64,000 bases of DNA from Inhella proteolytica (lineage in GTDB: Bacteria > Pseudomonadota > Gammaproteobacteria > Burkholderiales > Burkholderiaceae_C). Positions 22,277-30,591 of this stretch are shown here, in pieces. The translations under genes were made by a program, and so were the position numbers. Numbering within the stretch: the first letter of the stretch is position 1; the number at the start of each line of letters is the position of its first letter. The DNA is taken from the NCBI RefSeq assembly GCF_016093275.1, contig NZ_JAEDAK010000007.1, positions 186,001 to 250,000 of the forward strand, in the 5' to 3' direction. The notes under the pieces were generated by a model. The model worked only from the letters and a program-made list of their open reading frames with translations. It had not been told where the DNA came from and ran no database searches.

Positions 22277-22315
22277 CAAGGCCGGGCCCGCAAGGGTGCC
22301 GGCCTTGTTTTATTT
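22277..22315 (+). terminator. Rho-independent terminator after rplI
   Basis: CAAGGCCGG pairs with CCGGCCTTG, with an inner CCC-GCAA-GGG stem, followed by TTTTATTT. It ends the rpsF-rplI operon and separates it from dnaB. Confidence 0.85.
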
Positions 22316-22357
22316 CGGCCCGGAGTTTTCCCGCGCAACCCACCGCTCACGCACCGT

Positions 22358-22378
22358 TTGCCCACAGCCTTGTCCACA
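22358..22378 (+). promoter_or_regulatory. Two DnaA-box-like 9-mers upstream of dnaB
   Basis: TTGCCCACA (22358-22366) and TTGTCCACA (22370-22378) lie in the same orientation, 12 bp apart start to start, 34 bp before the dnaB ATG. TTGTCCACA differs by one base from the consensus TTATCCACA, and the other by two. They could bring dnaB under DnaA control; chance matches remain possible. Confidence 0.4.
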
Positions 22379-22411
22379 GAGGCGTTGGGCCGGCGCTCCT
22401 ATCATCGACCG

Positions 22412-23833
22412 ATGTCCGCAGACACCCGATTTGCCCCCGCGCTGGCGCGCGAAGACGACCTGGCCCGCCTGCGCGTGCCCCCGCACTCGATCGAGGCCGA
22501 GCAATCGGTGCTGGGCGGTCTGCTGATCGACAACAGTGCCTGGGATCGCGCGGCCGATCTGGTGGCCGAGGGCGATTTCTATCGCCTGGAACACAAGCTG
22601 ATCTTTGCCTCGATTGGCCGCCTGATCACCGCCGGCAAGCCCGCCGACGTGATCACGGTCAACGAAGACCTGGGGATGCAGGGCAAGGCCGAGGACTGCG
22701 GCGGCCTGGCCTACCTGAACGCGTTGGCGCAGGCCGTGCCCAGCGCGGCGAACCTGCGCCGCTACGCGGAAATCGTGCGCGAGCGCGCGGTGCTGCGCAA
22801 GCTGGTGACGGCCAGCGACGAGATCGCCTCGGCCGCGCTGGCACCGCAGGGGCGCACCGTCACCAGCATCCTGGACGACGCGGAAAGCAAGATCCTGCGC
22901 ATCGGCGAAGAAGGCAACCGCAGCGGCCAGGGCTTCCATCGCATGGACAAGCTGATGGTCGAGCTGATGGAGCGCGTCAACGAACTGGCCGAGAACGGCG
23001 CCAACGACGTGACGGGCGTGCGCACCGGCTTTTACGACCTGGACCGCATGACGGCCGGCCTGCAGCCGGGCGACATGATCGTGCTGGCGGCGCGTCCCTC
23101 AATGGGCAAGACCGCCTTTGCGCTCAACATCGGCGAACACGTGGCGGTCAACGAGGGCCTGCCGGTGCTGGTGTTCTCGATGGAAATGGGCGCGGCGCAG
23201 TTGGCGCTGCGTCTCGTGGGTTCGATCGGCCGGGTGGACCAGAGCCATCTGCGCACCGGCCGTCTGCAGGACGATGAGTGGGGTCGCATGATGGAAGCGG
23301 TGGAGCGCCTGGGCCGCTCGCCGATGTTCATCGACGAAAGCCCCGGCCTTTCGCCGTCCGAGGTGCGCGCCCGCGCGCGCCGCCAGGCGCGTGAGTGCGG
23401 TCAGCTCGGTTTGATCATCATCGACTACCTGCAGCTGATGACGGGCGAGGGCGGCGGCAGCGAGGAAAACCGCGCCACCGTGCTGGGCGAGATCTCGCGC
23501 GGCATGAAGGCCCTGGCCAAGGAGCTGCGCTGTCCGGTGATCGCGCTCTCGCAGCTCAACCGCTCGGTCGAGCAGCGCCCCGACAAGCGTCCCATGATGA
23601 GTGACCTGCGCGAATCCGGCGCCATCGAGCAGGATGCCGACATCATCATGTTCATCTACCGCGACGAGTACTACACCAAGGAAGAGTGCAAGGAGCCCGG
23701 CGTGGCGGAGATCATCATCGCCAAGCAGCGTAACGGCCCGGTGGGCACGGTGAAGCTCGGCTTCCAGCGCATGCACACCAAGTTCGAGAACCTGGCGCCG
23801 GACTACCAAGGTGGCGGCGGCGCGGAATACTGA
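22412..23833 (+). CDS. dnaB: Replicative DNA helicase DnaB
   Basis: The 473-residue product has an N-terminal domain beginning VPPHSIEAEQSVLGGLLIDN and a RecA-like helicase domain. The latter carries Walker A ARPSMGKTAFALN, Walker B LIIIDYLQLM and ALSQLNRSVEQRPDKRPMMS. It unwinds DNA at the replication fork and recruits primase (dnaG is at 41181-43004). I chose the ATG at 22412 because it matches family N-termini; upstream codons run into the rplI terminator. Confidence 0.96.
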   Translation: MSADTRFAPALAREDDLARLRVPPHSIEAEQSVLGGLLIDNSAWDRAADLVAEGDFYRLEHKLIFASIGRLITAGKPADVITVNEDLGMQGKAEDCGGLAYLNALAQAVPSAANLRRYAEIVRERAVLRKLVTASDEIASAALAPQGRTVTSILDDAESKILRIGEEGNRSGQGFHRMDKLMVELMERVNELAENGANDVTGVRTGFYDLDRMTAGLQPGDMIVLAARPSMGKTAFALNIGEHVAVNEGLPVLVFSMEMGAAQLALRLVGSIGRVDQSHLRTGRLQDDEWGRMMEAVERLGRSPMFIDESPGLSPSEVRARARRQARECGQLGLIIIDYLQLMTGEGGGSEENRATVLGEISRGMKALAKELRCPVIALSQLNRSVEQRPDKRPMMSDLRESGAIEQDADIIMFIYRDEYYTKEECKEPGVAEIIIAKQRNGPVGTVKLGFQRMHTKFENLAPDYQGGGGAEY

Positions 23834-23854
23834 CGCTTCGCGGCATTCCCTTGC

Positions 23855-23880
23855 AAGGCCAGCCTTTCGGCTGGCCTTTT
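23855..23880 (+). terminator. Rho-independent terminator after dnaB
   Basis: AAGGCCAGCC pairs over 10 bp with GGCTGGCCTT around TTTC, then a T-run. It isolates dnaB from the SOS cassette. Confidence 0.88.
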
Positions 23881-23920
23881 GCTTTCTGGGGCTTGGAGGG
23901 GTCGGCCAGGCGCGCTAGAG

Positions 23921-23940
23921 TACTGTACATAAACACAGTA
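23921..23940 (+). promoter_or_regulatory. LexA (SOS) box upstream of imuA
   Basis: TACTGTACATAAACACAGTA contains CTGT-N8-ACAG, the LexA operator form, with the preferred TA and TA flanks. It ends 24 bp before the imuA GTG, so LexA would repress the imuA-imuB-dnaE2 unit until DNA damage. Confidence 0.92.
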
Positions 23941-23964
23941 TTCGGATGAATTTCCGGATGCGCT

Positions 23965-24918
23965 GTGCCGTCCTTGCCCGCGCCTGCCGTGACCCTCGCC
24001 CCGCCCCTGCTCGACCTGTTTGGTGAACCGCTGCGCCTGCCCACGCGGCGCGAGCGCCAGCGCGTGGCCACGCGGCGCTCCGGCCCGGCGCCGCGCGCTC
24101 CAGGCGTGCCCCGGACGCTACCGCTGCCCTTGCTGCCGCTGCTGCGGCCCCAGCCTGAGCTGCCCGCGCCCGAGCCGCCCGCCGAACCGCCGGGCAGCCC
24201 CGCGCTGCCACCCACGCTGGCGGCCTTGCTGGAACGCCACCCCGGCCTGTGGCGCGGCCAGGCCCTGGGGCGCGGCCCGGCGCGCTGCTGGCCCAGTGGC
24301 CATGCGCTGCTGGATGCCGAACTGCCCGGCGGCGGCTGGCCCAGCCGGGGCCTGACCGAGCTGCTGATCGGCCCCCAGCCCGGCCATGTGGAATGGCGCC
24401 TGCTGGCCCCCGCCCTGCCACGTCTGCTGCAGGGCGGGCGGCGCTTGCTGCTGATTGACCCGCCCCATGAGCCCCACCCCCAGGGCTTGGCCGCCTGGGG
24501 GCTGGGCGTGGGGGACTGCCTGTGGGTGCAGGCGCGCGAACCCGCCCAGCGCCAATGGGCGCTGGAGCAGGCCCTGCGCGCCGATGCCGATGAGCTCGGC
24601 GCCATCCTGGCCTGGCTGCAGGCGCCGCGCCCGGCGGCGCTGCGCCGCCTGCAAACCCTGGCGGCCGCCTGCCGGGCGCCGGTATTCATCTGCCACGCGG
24701 CGGCCGGGGCGGCGCTGCACTCGGCCGCACCGCTGCGCCTGCGCGTGCTGCCGGGGCCGCATTGGGCGCAGCTGCGTGTGGAACTGCTCAAGCGCCGCGG
24801 CCCGCCGCTGGACGAGCCCCTGTGGCTGCACGCGCCGCCGCCCACGCTGCGGGCGGTGCTGCCCATTCCCCAGCCCCTCGCCGCGGTGCGGGCGCGCCAG
24901 CTGGAAGCGGCGGGGTGA
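23965..24918 (+). CDS. imuA: SOS mutagenesis protein ImuA
   Basis: The 317-residue RecA/SulA-like protein contains LLDAELPGGGWPSRGLTELL, the conserved ImuA opening, and GRRLLLIDPPHEPHPQGL. The first 75 residues are Pro/Leu/Arg-rich and variable. ImuA works with ImuB and DnaE2 in damage-induced error-prone synthesis. The GTG start at 23965 sits just after the LexA box. imuB starts 3 bases after its stop. Confidence 0.9.
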   Translation: MPSLPAPAVTLAPPLLDLFGEPLRLPTRRERQRVATRRSGPAPRAPGVPRTLPLPLLPLLRPQPELPAPEPPAEPPGSPALPPTLAALLERHPGLWRGQALGRGPARCWPSGHALLDAELPGGGWPSRGLTELLIGPQPGHVEWRLLAPALPRLLQGGRRLLLIDPPHEPHPQGLAAWGLGVGDCLWVQAREPAQRQWALEQALRADADELGAILAWLQAPRPAALRRLQTLAAACRAPVFICHAAAGAALHSAAPLRLRVLPGPHWAQLRVELLKRRGPPLDEPLWLHAPPPTLRAVLPIPQPLAAVRARQLEAAG

Positions 24919-24921
24919 CGC

Positions 24922-26241
24922 ATGCTGTGGCTGGCCTTGCGGCGTGCCGCCGGCCCCTGGCCGGAGGCGCTGGTGTGGTGGGCCCTGCAGTTCACGCCCC
25001 GGGTGGCGCGGCTGGAGGAGGCCCTGGTGCTGGAACTGGCGGCCAGCCTGCGCTTGTTCGGTGGGCGTGCGCACCTGCAGCAGCGTCTGCTGGCCGAGCT
25101 GCAAGACCTGGTGGGGGTGGGCCAAGCCAGCCTGGCCTGGGCACCGAACAGCCGCGCGGCCCTGCTGCTGGCGCGTGCGGCCACGCCGGGCGAACTGGCG
25201 GAGGCCGCGGCCGGCAACCTGGCTGCGCAACTGGACGCCCTGCCGCTGAGCGTGCTGGGCAGCGCCCAGGAGCACCTGCCGCTGCTGCATGGCCTGGGCT
25301 GCCGCCGCCTGGGCGATCTGCGCCGCCTGCCGCGCGCGGCGCTGGTTCGGCGCGTGGGGGTGGCCCCGCTGCGCGAGCTGGATGCCGCGCTGGGGCAGGG
25401 CGCCGAGGCGCATGACTGGTGTCAGGCTCCCGAGCACTTCGAGGCCAAGCGCGAGCTGCCGCAGCGCTGCGAACAGGCCCAGGCCTTGCTGCAGGCAGCC
25501 GAGCCCCTGCTGCAGGCGGCCTGCTTGTGGTTATCGGCCCGCCATGCCGGCGCGGCCGAGCTGCAGTTCGGCTGGCAGTTCGACGCCATGCGTGCGCGCG
25601 ATCTGGGGCCAGGCGGCCAGATCCGGCTGGCCGCCAGCGCCCCGCACCGGCGCCTGCGCAGCTGGCAGCGCCTGCTGGCCGAGCACCTGCAGCGCCTGAG
25701 CCTGCCCGCGCCGGTCAGCGACCTGTGGCTGCGCATCGAACACGCCGAACCTCTGGCGGAAGCCAGCGCGAGCCTGCTGAGCGCCGGTGCCGAGGCCCAG
25801 CGCGCCGATGGCGAGAGCCTGGATGAGCTGCTGGCGCGTCTTTCGGTGCGCCTGGGCAAGGAACAGGTGCGCCAGGCCCGCCCGGTGTCTGACCATCGCC
25901 CCGAATGCCAGCAGCGCTGGCAGCCCTGGCAGGACGCGCCCCGCCCATCCGCTGCCCAGAACCGCCCCGAAGCCCCAGCGCAATGGCCGCAGCCCAGCTG
26001 GCTGCTGAACCCGCCCCAGCCCCTGCGCGCGCTGGGCGAGCAGCCGCTCTACCAGGGCCCGCTGACCCTGCTGGCCGGGCCGCAGCGCATCGAGGCCGGC
26101 TGGTGGGATACCGAGGCCCCGGCCTGCAGCCGCGACTACTACCTGGCCCACAGCGCGCGTGCCGGCCTGCTCTGGCTGTTCCGCGAGCGCCGTGCGGCAC
26201 GCGGCGAAGCGGCCTGGTTCCTGCATGGGATGTTTGCGTGA
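24922..26241 (+). CDS. imuB: ImuB, Y-family polymerase-like accessory protein
   Basis: The 439-residue product starts MLWLALRRAAGPWPEALVWW and keeps the ImuB core: LELAASLRLFGG, the helix-hairpin-helix segment GCRRLGDLRRLPRAALVRR, and LLARLSVRLGKEQV followed by DHRPECQQRW. The polymerase catalytic acidic residues are not visible, as expected for ImuB, which is thought to bridge DnaE2 and the beta clamp. I see no clean clamp-binding motif before the LSVRLG segment. The stop overlaps the dnaE2 GTG (GTGA). Confidence 0.9.
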   Translation: MLWLALRRAAGPWPEALVWWALQFTPRVARLEEALVLELAASLRLFGGRAHLQQRLLAELQDLVGVGQASLAWAPNSRAALLLARAATPGELAEAAAGNLAAQLDALPLSVLGSAQEHLPLLHGLGCRRLGDLRRLPRAALVRRVGVAPLRELDAALGQGAEAHDWCQAPEHFEAKRELPQRCEQAQALLQAAEPLLQAACLWLSARHAGAAELQFGWQFDAMRARDLGPGGQIRLAASAPHRRLRSWQRLLAEHLQRLSLPAPVSDLWLRIEHAEPLAEASASLLSAGAEAQRADGESLDELLARLSVRLGKEQVRQARPVSDHRPECQQRWQPWQDAPRPSAAQNRPEAPAQWPQPSWLLNPPQPLRALGEQPLYQGPLTLLAGPQRIEAGWWDTEAPACSRDYYLAHSARAGLLWLFRERRAARGEAAWFLHGMFA

Positions 26242-29200
26242 GCACCGTCCACCCGCCGCAGGCGGCCTTGCAGGTGCTGAGCAATTTCAGCTTCCTGATC
26301 GGCGCCTCCCACCCCGAGGAGCTGGTGCAGCAGGCCCAGGCCCTGGGCCTGGGCGCCTTGGCGATCACCGACGACTGCAGCCTGGCCGGCGCGGTGCGCG
26401 CGCATCTGGCGGCCCAGGCCGCGGGCTTGAAGCTCTTGATCGGCGCGCGCTTCGATGTGCAGCGCAACGCGGCCCTCACCGCGCGGGCGGCGCCCGATGC
26501 CCAGCTGCGCGGCCTGGATGCCGGGCTGGAGTTGCCCGCGCCGGACAGCGGCCCGCTGTTCCGCCTGATCCTGCTGGCCACCGACCGCGAGGCCTACGGC
26601 AACCTCAGCCAGTTCATCACCGACCTGCGCTGCAGCGCGCCCAAGGGCAGCTACCGGCTGGACTGGCGCGGCATCCAGCCGCAGCACCTGGGCGGCCTGC
26701 TGGCCATCGCCCTGCCCAGCCGGCGCGCGCGCGATGCCGAGCTGCTGGGCATCGGCCGCTGGCTGCTCAAGCACTTCAGCGGCCGCGCCTGGCTGGGCGT
26801 GGACCTGCCGCAGCAGCTGGACGACGCGCGCTGGTGCCAGCGCCTGCGCTGGCTGGCCGAGCAGACCGCCTTGCCCCTGGTGGCGGCGCCGTGGGTAGCG
26901 ATGCACCGCGCCCAGCGCAAGCCCCTGCAGGATGTGATGACGGCGATCCGCCTGCGCACCCCTTTGCGCGAATGCGGTCAACGCCTGGAGCCCAATGCGG
27001 CTGCGCACCTGCGCCGGCTGGGCGCCCCCTATGCGGCGGAATGGATCGCCCAGACCCTGGTGGTGGCCGCGCGCTGCACGTTCAGCCTGGACGAGATCCG
27101 CTACGAGTACCCCGACGAGGTGGTGCCGCCCGGCCTGACGCCGCAGGCCCATCTGGCGGCACTGACCTGGGCCGGCGCGGCGCGGCGCTGGCCGGCCGGC
27201 GTGCCCGCGGGCGTGCGCGCACAGCTCGACAAGGAGCTGCAGCTGATCCATCAGCTGAAGTACGAGCACTACTTCCTGACCGTGGCCGACATCGTCGACT
27301 TCGCGCGCGGCCGCGGCATCCTTTGCCAGGGGCGGGGCTCGGCGGCCAATAGCGCGGTCTGCTTTTGCCTGGGCATCACCGAAGTGGACCCTGCGCGCGG
27401 CAACACCCTGCTGGAACGCTTCATCAGCGCCGAGCGCGACGAGCCGCCCGACATCGACGTCGACTTCGAGCACCAGCGCCGCGAGGAAGTCATCCAGTAC
27501 CTCTACGCCAAGTACGGGCGGCGCCGCGCCGGGCTCACGGCCGTGGTCACCCGCTACCGGCCGCGTTCGGCCATTCGCGATGTGGGCAAGGCCCTGGGCC
27601 TGGCGCCCGAGCAGGTGGAGCGCATTGCCAAGGAACACCAGTGGTGGGACGAGGCGCTGCAGCCCGTCGCCCCCGAAGGCATCGACCCGCAGGACCGCCG
27701 CCTGCAGCTGCTGTTCCAGCTGGCGGGTGAGCTCATCGACATGCCGCGCCACCTCAGCCAGCATGTTGGCGGCTTCGTGCTCACCAAGGGCCTGCTCTCG
27801 CGTCTGGTGCCGATCGAGAACGCCGCCATGGTGAACCGCACCGTCATCCAGTGGGAGAAGAACGACCTTGAGGCCCTGGGACTGATGAAGGTGGACGTGC
27901 TGGCCCTGGGCATGCTGAGCTGCCTGCGCCGCGCGCTGGACTTGCTGAGCTGGCAGCGTGGCACCCGCATGCGCCTGCAAGACATCCCGCCCGAAGACCC
28001 GGCCACCTACGCCATGCTCTGCCGTGCCGATTCGGTGGGCGTGTTCCAGGTGGAAAGCCGCGCCCAGATGGCCATGCTGCCGCGCCTGCAGCCGCGCCGT
28101 TTCTACGACCTGGTGGTGCAGGTGGCCATCGTGCGGCCCGGGCCCATCCAGGGCGGCATGGTGCACCCCTACCTGAAGCGCCGCCAGGGCCTGGAGGCGC
28201 CGGACTACCCGAGCGAGGCGCTCAAGCCCGCGCTGGAGCGCACGCTGGGCGTGCCGATCTTCCAGGAGCAGGTGATGCAGGTGGCCATGATCGCCGCCGG
28301 CTTCACCGGCGGCGAGGCCGACCAGCTGCGCCGCGGCATGGCGGCCTGGACGCGCCATGGCGACCTCTCGCCCTTCCGCCAGCGCCTCTTCGACGGCATG
28401 CGCGAGCGCGGCTACCCGCAAGCCTTCGCCGAGCGCATCTACCAGCAGATCCAGGGCTTTGCCGAGTACGGCTTCCCTGAGAGCCATGCCGCCAGCTTCG
28501 CGCTGCTCACCTACGCCAGCAGCTGGATCAAGCGCCACCACCCGGCGGTGTTCCTGGTGGCCCTACTGAACAGCCAGCCCCTGGGCTTCTACACCCCCAG
28601 CCAGCTGGTGCAGGACGCCGCGCGCCATGGCATCGAGCTGCGCCCGCCATGCGTGAACGCGAGCTTCTGGGAAAGCACGCTGGAAGAGGGCGCGGTGCGC
28701 CTGGGCCTGCACCTAGTGCGCGACCTGCGCGAAGCCGCCGCGCGCGCCCTGCTGGCCGCACGCGAAGGGGAGGGCAGCCCGCGCACCCAGGCCACGCCGC
28801 CGGGCGAGCCCGACGACCCCTGGGCCCGCGGCCCCTACGCCCCGCCCGACCCGCGCCGCCGCCCCTTTGCCAGCGCCGAGGAACTGGCTCGGCGCGCCCG
28901 CCTGGAGCGCTCCGACCTGCAGGCCCTGGCCGCCGCCGATGCCCTGGCCGACCTGGCCGGCCAGCGCCGCCAGCAGCGCTGGGACGCCGCCGCCCTGGCC
29001 AAGCTGCCCAGCTTGCTGCAGGACGCACCGATCTTTGAAGCCCCGCTGCAGCTGCCCGCCGCACCCCAGGGCGAGGAGGTGCTGTGGGACTACCACGCCC
29101 TGGGCCTGACCCTGCGCCAGCACCCCATGGCCTTGCTGCGCAGCGCCTTGCAGGGCCTGGGCTATGCCGATGGCGCGGCCTTGCAGGCCCTGCCCAACCG

Positions 29201-29483
29201 CCGCCTGGCGCGCGCGGCCGGCATCGTCACCAACCGCCAGCAGCCCGGCACGGCCAAGGGCGTCACCTTCCTGAGCCTGGAGGACGAGCACGGCTCGGTG
29301 CAGGTCATCGTCTGGAAGAAGGTGCGCCTGCAGTTCCGTGCCGAACTGCTGCACGCGCGCCTGCTGGGCGTGTGGGGCATCTGGCAGCGCGAGGCCGGCG
29401 TCTGCCACCTGATCGCCCACCGCCTGGTGGATCTGAGCCCCTGGCTCGGCCGTCTGCCCACGCGCAGCCGTGATTTCCATTGA
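26238..29483 (+). CDS. dnaE2: Error-prone DNA polymerase DnaE2
   Basis: The 1081-residue C-family polymerase starts with a PHP domain (LSNFSFLIGASHPEELVQQA, AITDDCSLAGAVRAH). The palm motif is ERDEPPDIDVDFEHQRREEV with the catalytic Asp residues. AIVRPGPIQGGMVHPYLKRR and an OB fold near the C-terminus (RAAGIVTNRQQ) follow. It performs lesion bypass with ImuA and ImuB. The true start is the GTG at 26238, which overlaps the imuB stop; upstream codons of the same frame lie inside imuB. Confidence 0.94.
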   Translation: MSTVHPPQAALQVLSNFSFLIGASHPEELVQQAQALGLGALAITDDCSLAGAVRAHLAAQAAGLKLLIGARFDVQRNAALTARAAPDAQLRGLDAGLELPAPDSGPLFRLILLATDREAYGNLSQFITDLRCSAPKGSYRLDWRGIQPQHLGGLLAIALPSRRARDAELLGIGRWLLKHFSGRAWLGVDLPQQLDDARWCQRLRWLAEQTALPLVAAPWVAMHRAQRKPLQDVMTAIRLRTPLRECGQRLEPNAAAHLRRLGAPYAAEWIAQTLVVAARCTFSLDEIRYEYPDEVVPPGLTPQAHLAALTWAGAARRWPAGVPAGVRAQLDKELQLIHQLKYEHYFLTVADIVDFARGRGILCQGRGSAANSAVCFCLGITEVDPARGNTLLERFISAERDEPPDIDVDFEHQRREEVIQYLYAKYGRRRAGLTAVVTRYRPRSAIRDVGKALGLAPEQVERIAKEHQWWDEALQPVAPEGIDPQDRRLQLLFQLAGELIDMPRHLSQHVGGFVLTKGLLSRLVPIENAAMVNRTVIQWEKNDLEALGLMKVDVLALGMLSCLRRALDLLSWQRGTRMRLQDIPPEDPATYAMLCRADSVGVFQVESRAQMAMLPRLQPRRFYDLVVQVAIVRPGPIQGGMVHPYLKRRQGLEAPDYPSEALKPALERTLGVPIFQEQVMQVAMIAAGFTGGEADQLRRGMAAWTRHGDLSPFRQRLFDGMRERGYPQAFAERIYQQIQGFAEYGFPESHAASFALLTYASSWIKRHHPAVFLVALLNSQPLGFYTPSQLVQDAARHGIELRPPCVNASFWESTLEEGAVRLGLHLVRDLREAAARALLAAREGEGSPRTQATPPGEPDDPWARGPYAPPDPRRRPFASAEELARRARLERSDLQALAAADALADLAGQRRQQRWDAAALAKLPSLLQDAPIFEAPLQLPAAPQGEEVLWDYHALGLTLRQHPMALLRSALQGLGYADGAALQALPNRRLARAAGIVTNRQQPGTAKGVTFLSLEDEHGSVQVIVWKKVRLQFRAELLHARLLGVWGIWQREAGVCHLIAHRLVDLSPWLGRLPTRSRDFH

Positions 29484-29493
29484 GGTACAGCCC

Positions 29494-30591
29494 ATGAGCG
29501 ACAGCGACTGGAAACCCCTTCAAGCCCCCGCCAGCCTGAAAGGCCGCGGCGCCGCCACGGCGATGCCACACCGCTTCGAGCGTCTGGACCGCCAGGCCGA
29601 AGACGACGGCTGGCCGCAGGACGACGAGGAAGGCGCCCCGGCGCCCCCGCGCACCGAAATTCGCGAGGAGCCAGCGCGCCGCATCCTCTCGCGCAACGAC
29701 TCGCCCGACATCGGCTTCGAGCTCTCCATCAACCCCTACCGTGGCTGCGAACACGGCTGCATCTATTGCTACGCGCGGCCCACGCACAGCTACCTGAACC
29801 TCTCGCCGGGCCTGGACTTCGAGACCCGCCTCGTCGCCAAGGCCAACGCGGCCCAGGCCTTGCGCGAAGAACTCTCTGCCCCCGGCTACCGGCCGCTGCG
29901 CCTGTGCCTGGGTGCGGCCACCGACTGCTACCAGCCCGCCGAGCGCAAGCTGCGCATCACGCGCGGCGTGATCGAGGTGCTGGCCGAATGCCACCACCCC
30001 TTCTCCATCATCACCAAGGGGGCGGGCATCGAGCGCGACCTCGACCTGCTGGCCCCGCTGGCGGCCCAGCGCCTGTTCTGCGCCTACATCAGCCTCACCA
30101 CCCTGGACCCCGAGCTGGCCCGTGTGCTGGAGCCGCGCGCCGCCAGCCCGGCACGGCGCCTGCAGTTGATCGAGCGCCTCACGGCGGTGGGCATCCCGGT
30201 CGGCGTCAGCGTCTCGCCCACCGTTCCCTTCATCAACGAGCCCGAGCTGGAACAGGTGCTGGCCGCCGCCCAGGCGGCCGGTGCGCAGCGGGCCTTCTCC
30301 ATCCCCTTGCGCCTGCCCTGGGAGCTGAGCGAGCTGTTCCAGGACTGGCTGCAGCGCCACTACCCCGGCCGCGCCGCGCGCGTGATGGCGCGCGTGCGCG
30401 AGATGCGTGGGGGCAAGGACAACGAAGCCCGCTTTGGCAGCCGCATGACGGGCGAGGGCGTCTGGGCCGAACTGCTGCGCCAGCGCTTCATCAAGGCCTG
30501 CGCCCGGCTGGGGCTGGGGCGCCAGCGCTTCGATTACGACTTCAGCCGCTTCCGCCCGCCGGGGCCGGCAGGGCAGGGCGAACTGTTCTAG
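29494..30591 (+). CDS. PA0069-family radical SAM protein
   Basis: The 365-residue product has NPYRGCEHGCIYCYARPTH, giving CxxxCxxC at Cys85, Cys89 and Cys92 for a 4Fe-4S cluster and S-adenosylmethionine. The sequence resembles spore photoproduct lyase-like proteins of unknown substrate. The ATG at 29494 follows GAGGT and lies 10 bases after the dnaE2 stop, so it is probably in the same SOS transcript. Its TAG shares CTAG with the stop of the convergent gene. Confidence 0.85.
   Translation: MSDSDWKPLQAPASLKGRGAATAMPHRFERLDRQAEDDGWPQDDEEGAPAPPRTEIREEPARRILSRNDSPDIGFELSINPYRGCEHGCIYCYARPTHSYLNLSPGLDFETRLVAKANAAQALREELSAPGYRPLRLCLGAATDCYQPAERKLRITRGVIEVLAECHHPFSIITKGAGIERDLDLLAPLAAQRLFCAYISLTTLDPELARVLEPRAASPARRLQLIERLTAVGIPVGVSVSPTVPFINEPELEQVLAAAQAAGAQRAFSIPLRLPWELSELFQDWLQRHYPGRAARVMARVREMRGGKDNEARFGSRMTGEGVWAELLRQRFIKACARLGLGRQRFDYDFSRFRPPGPAGQGELF

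Noticed and set aside
22358-22378. Replication origin at the DnaA-box-like sites
   Set aside because: Only two imperfect boxes, no AT-rich unwinding region, and no dnaA-dnaN or parAB neighbours.
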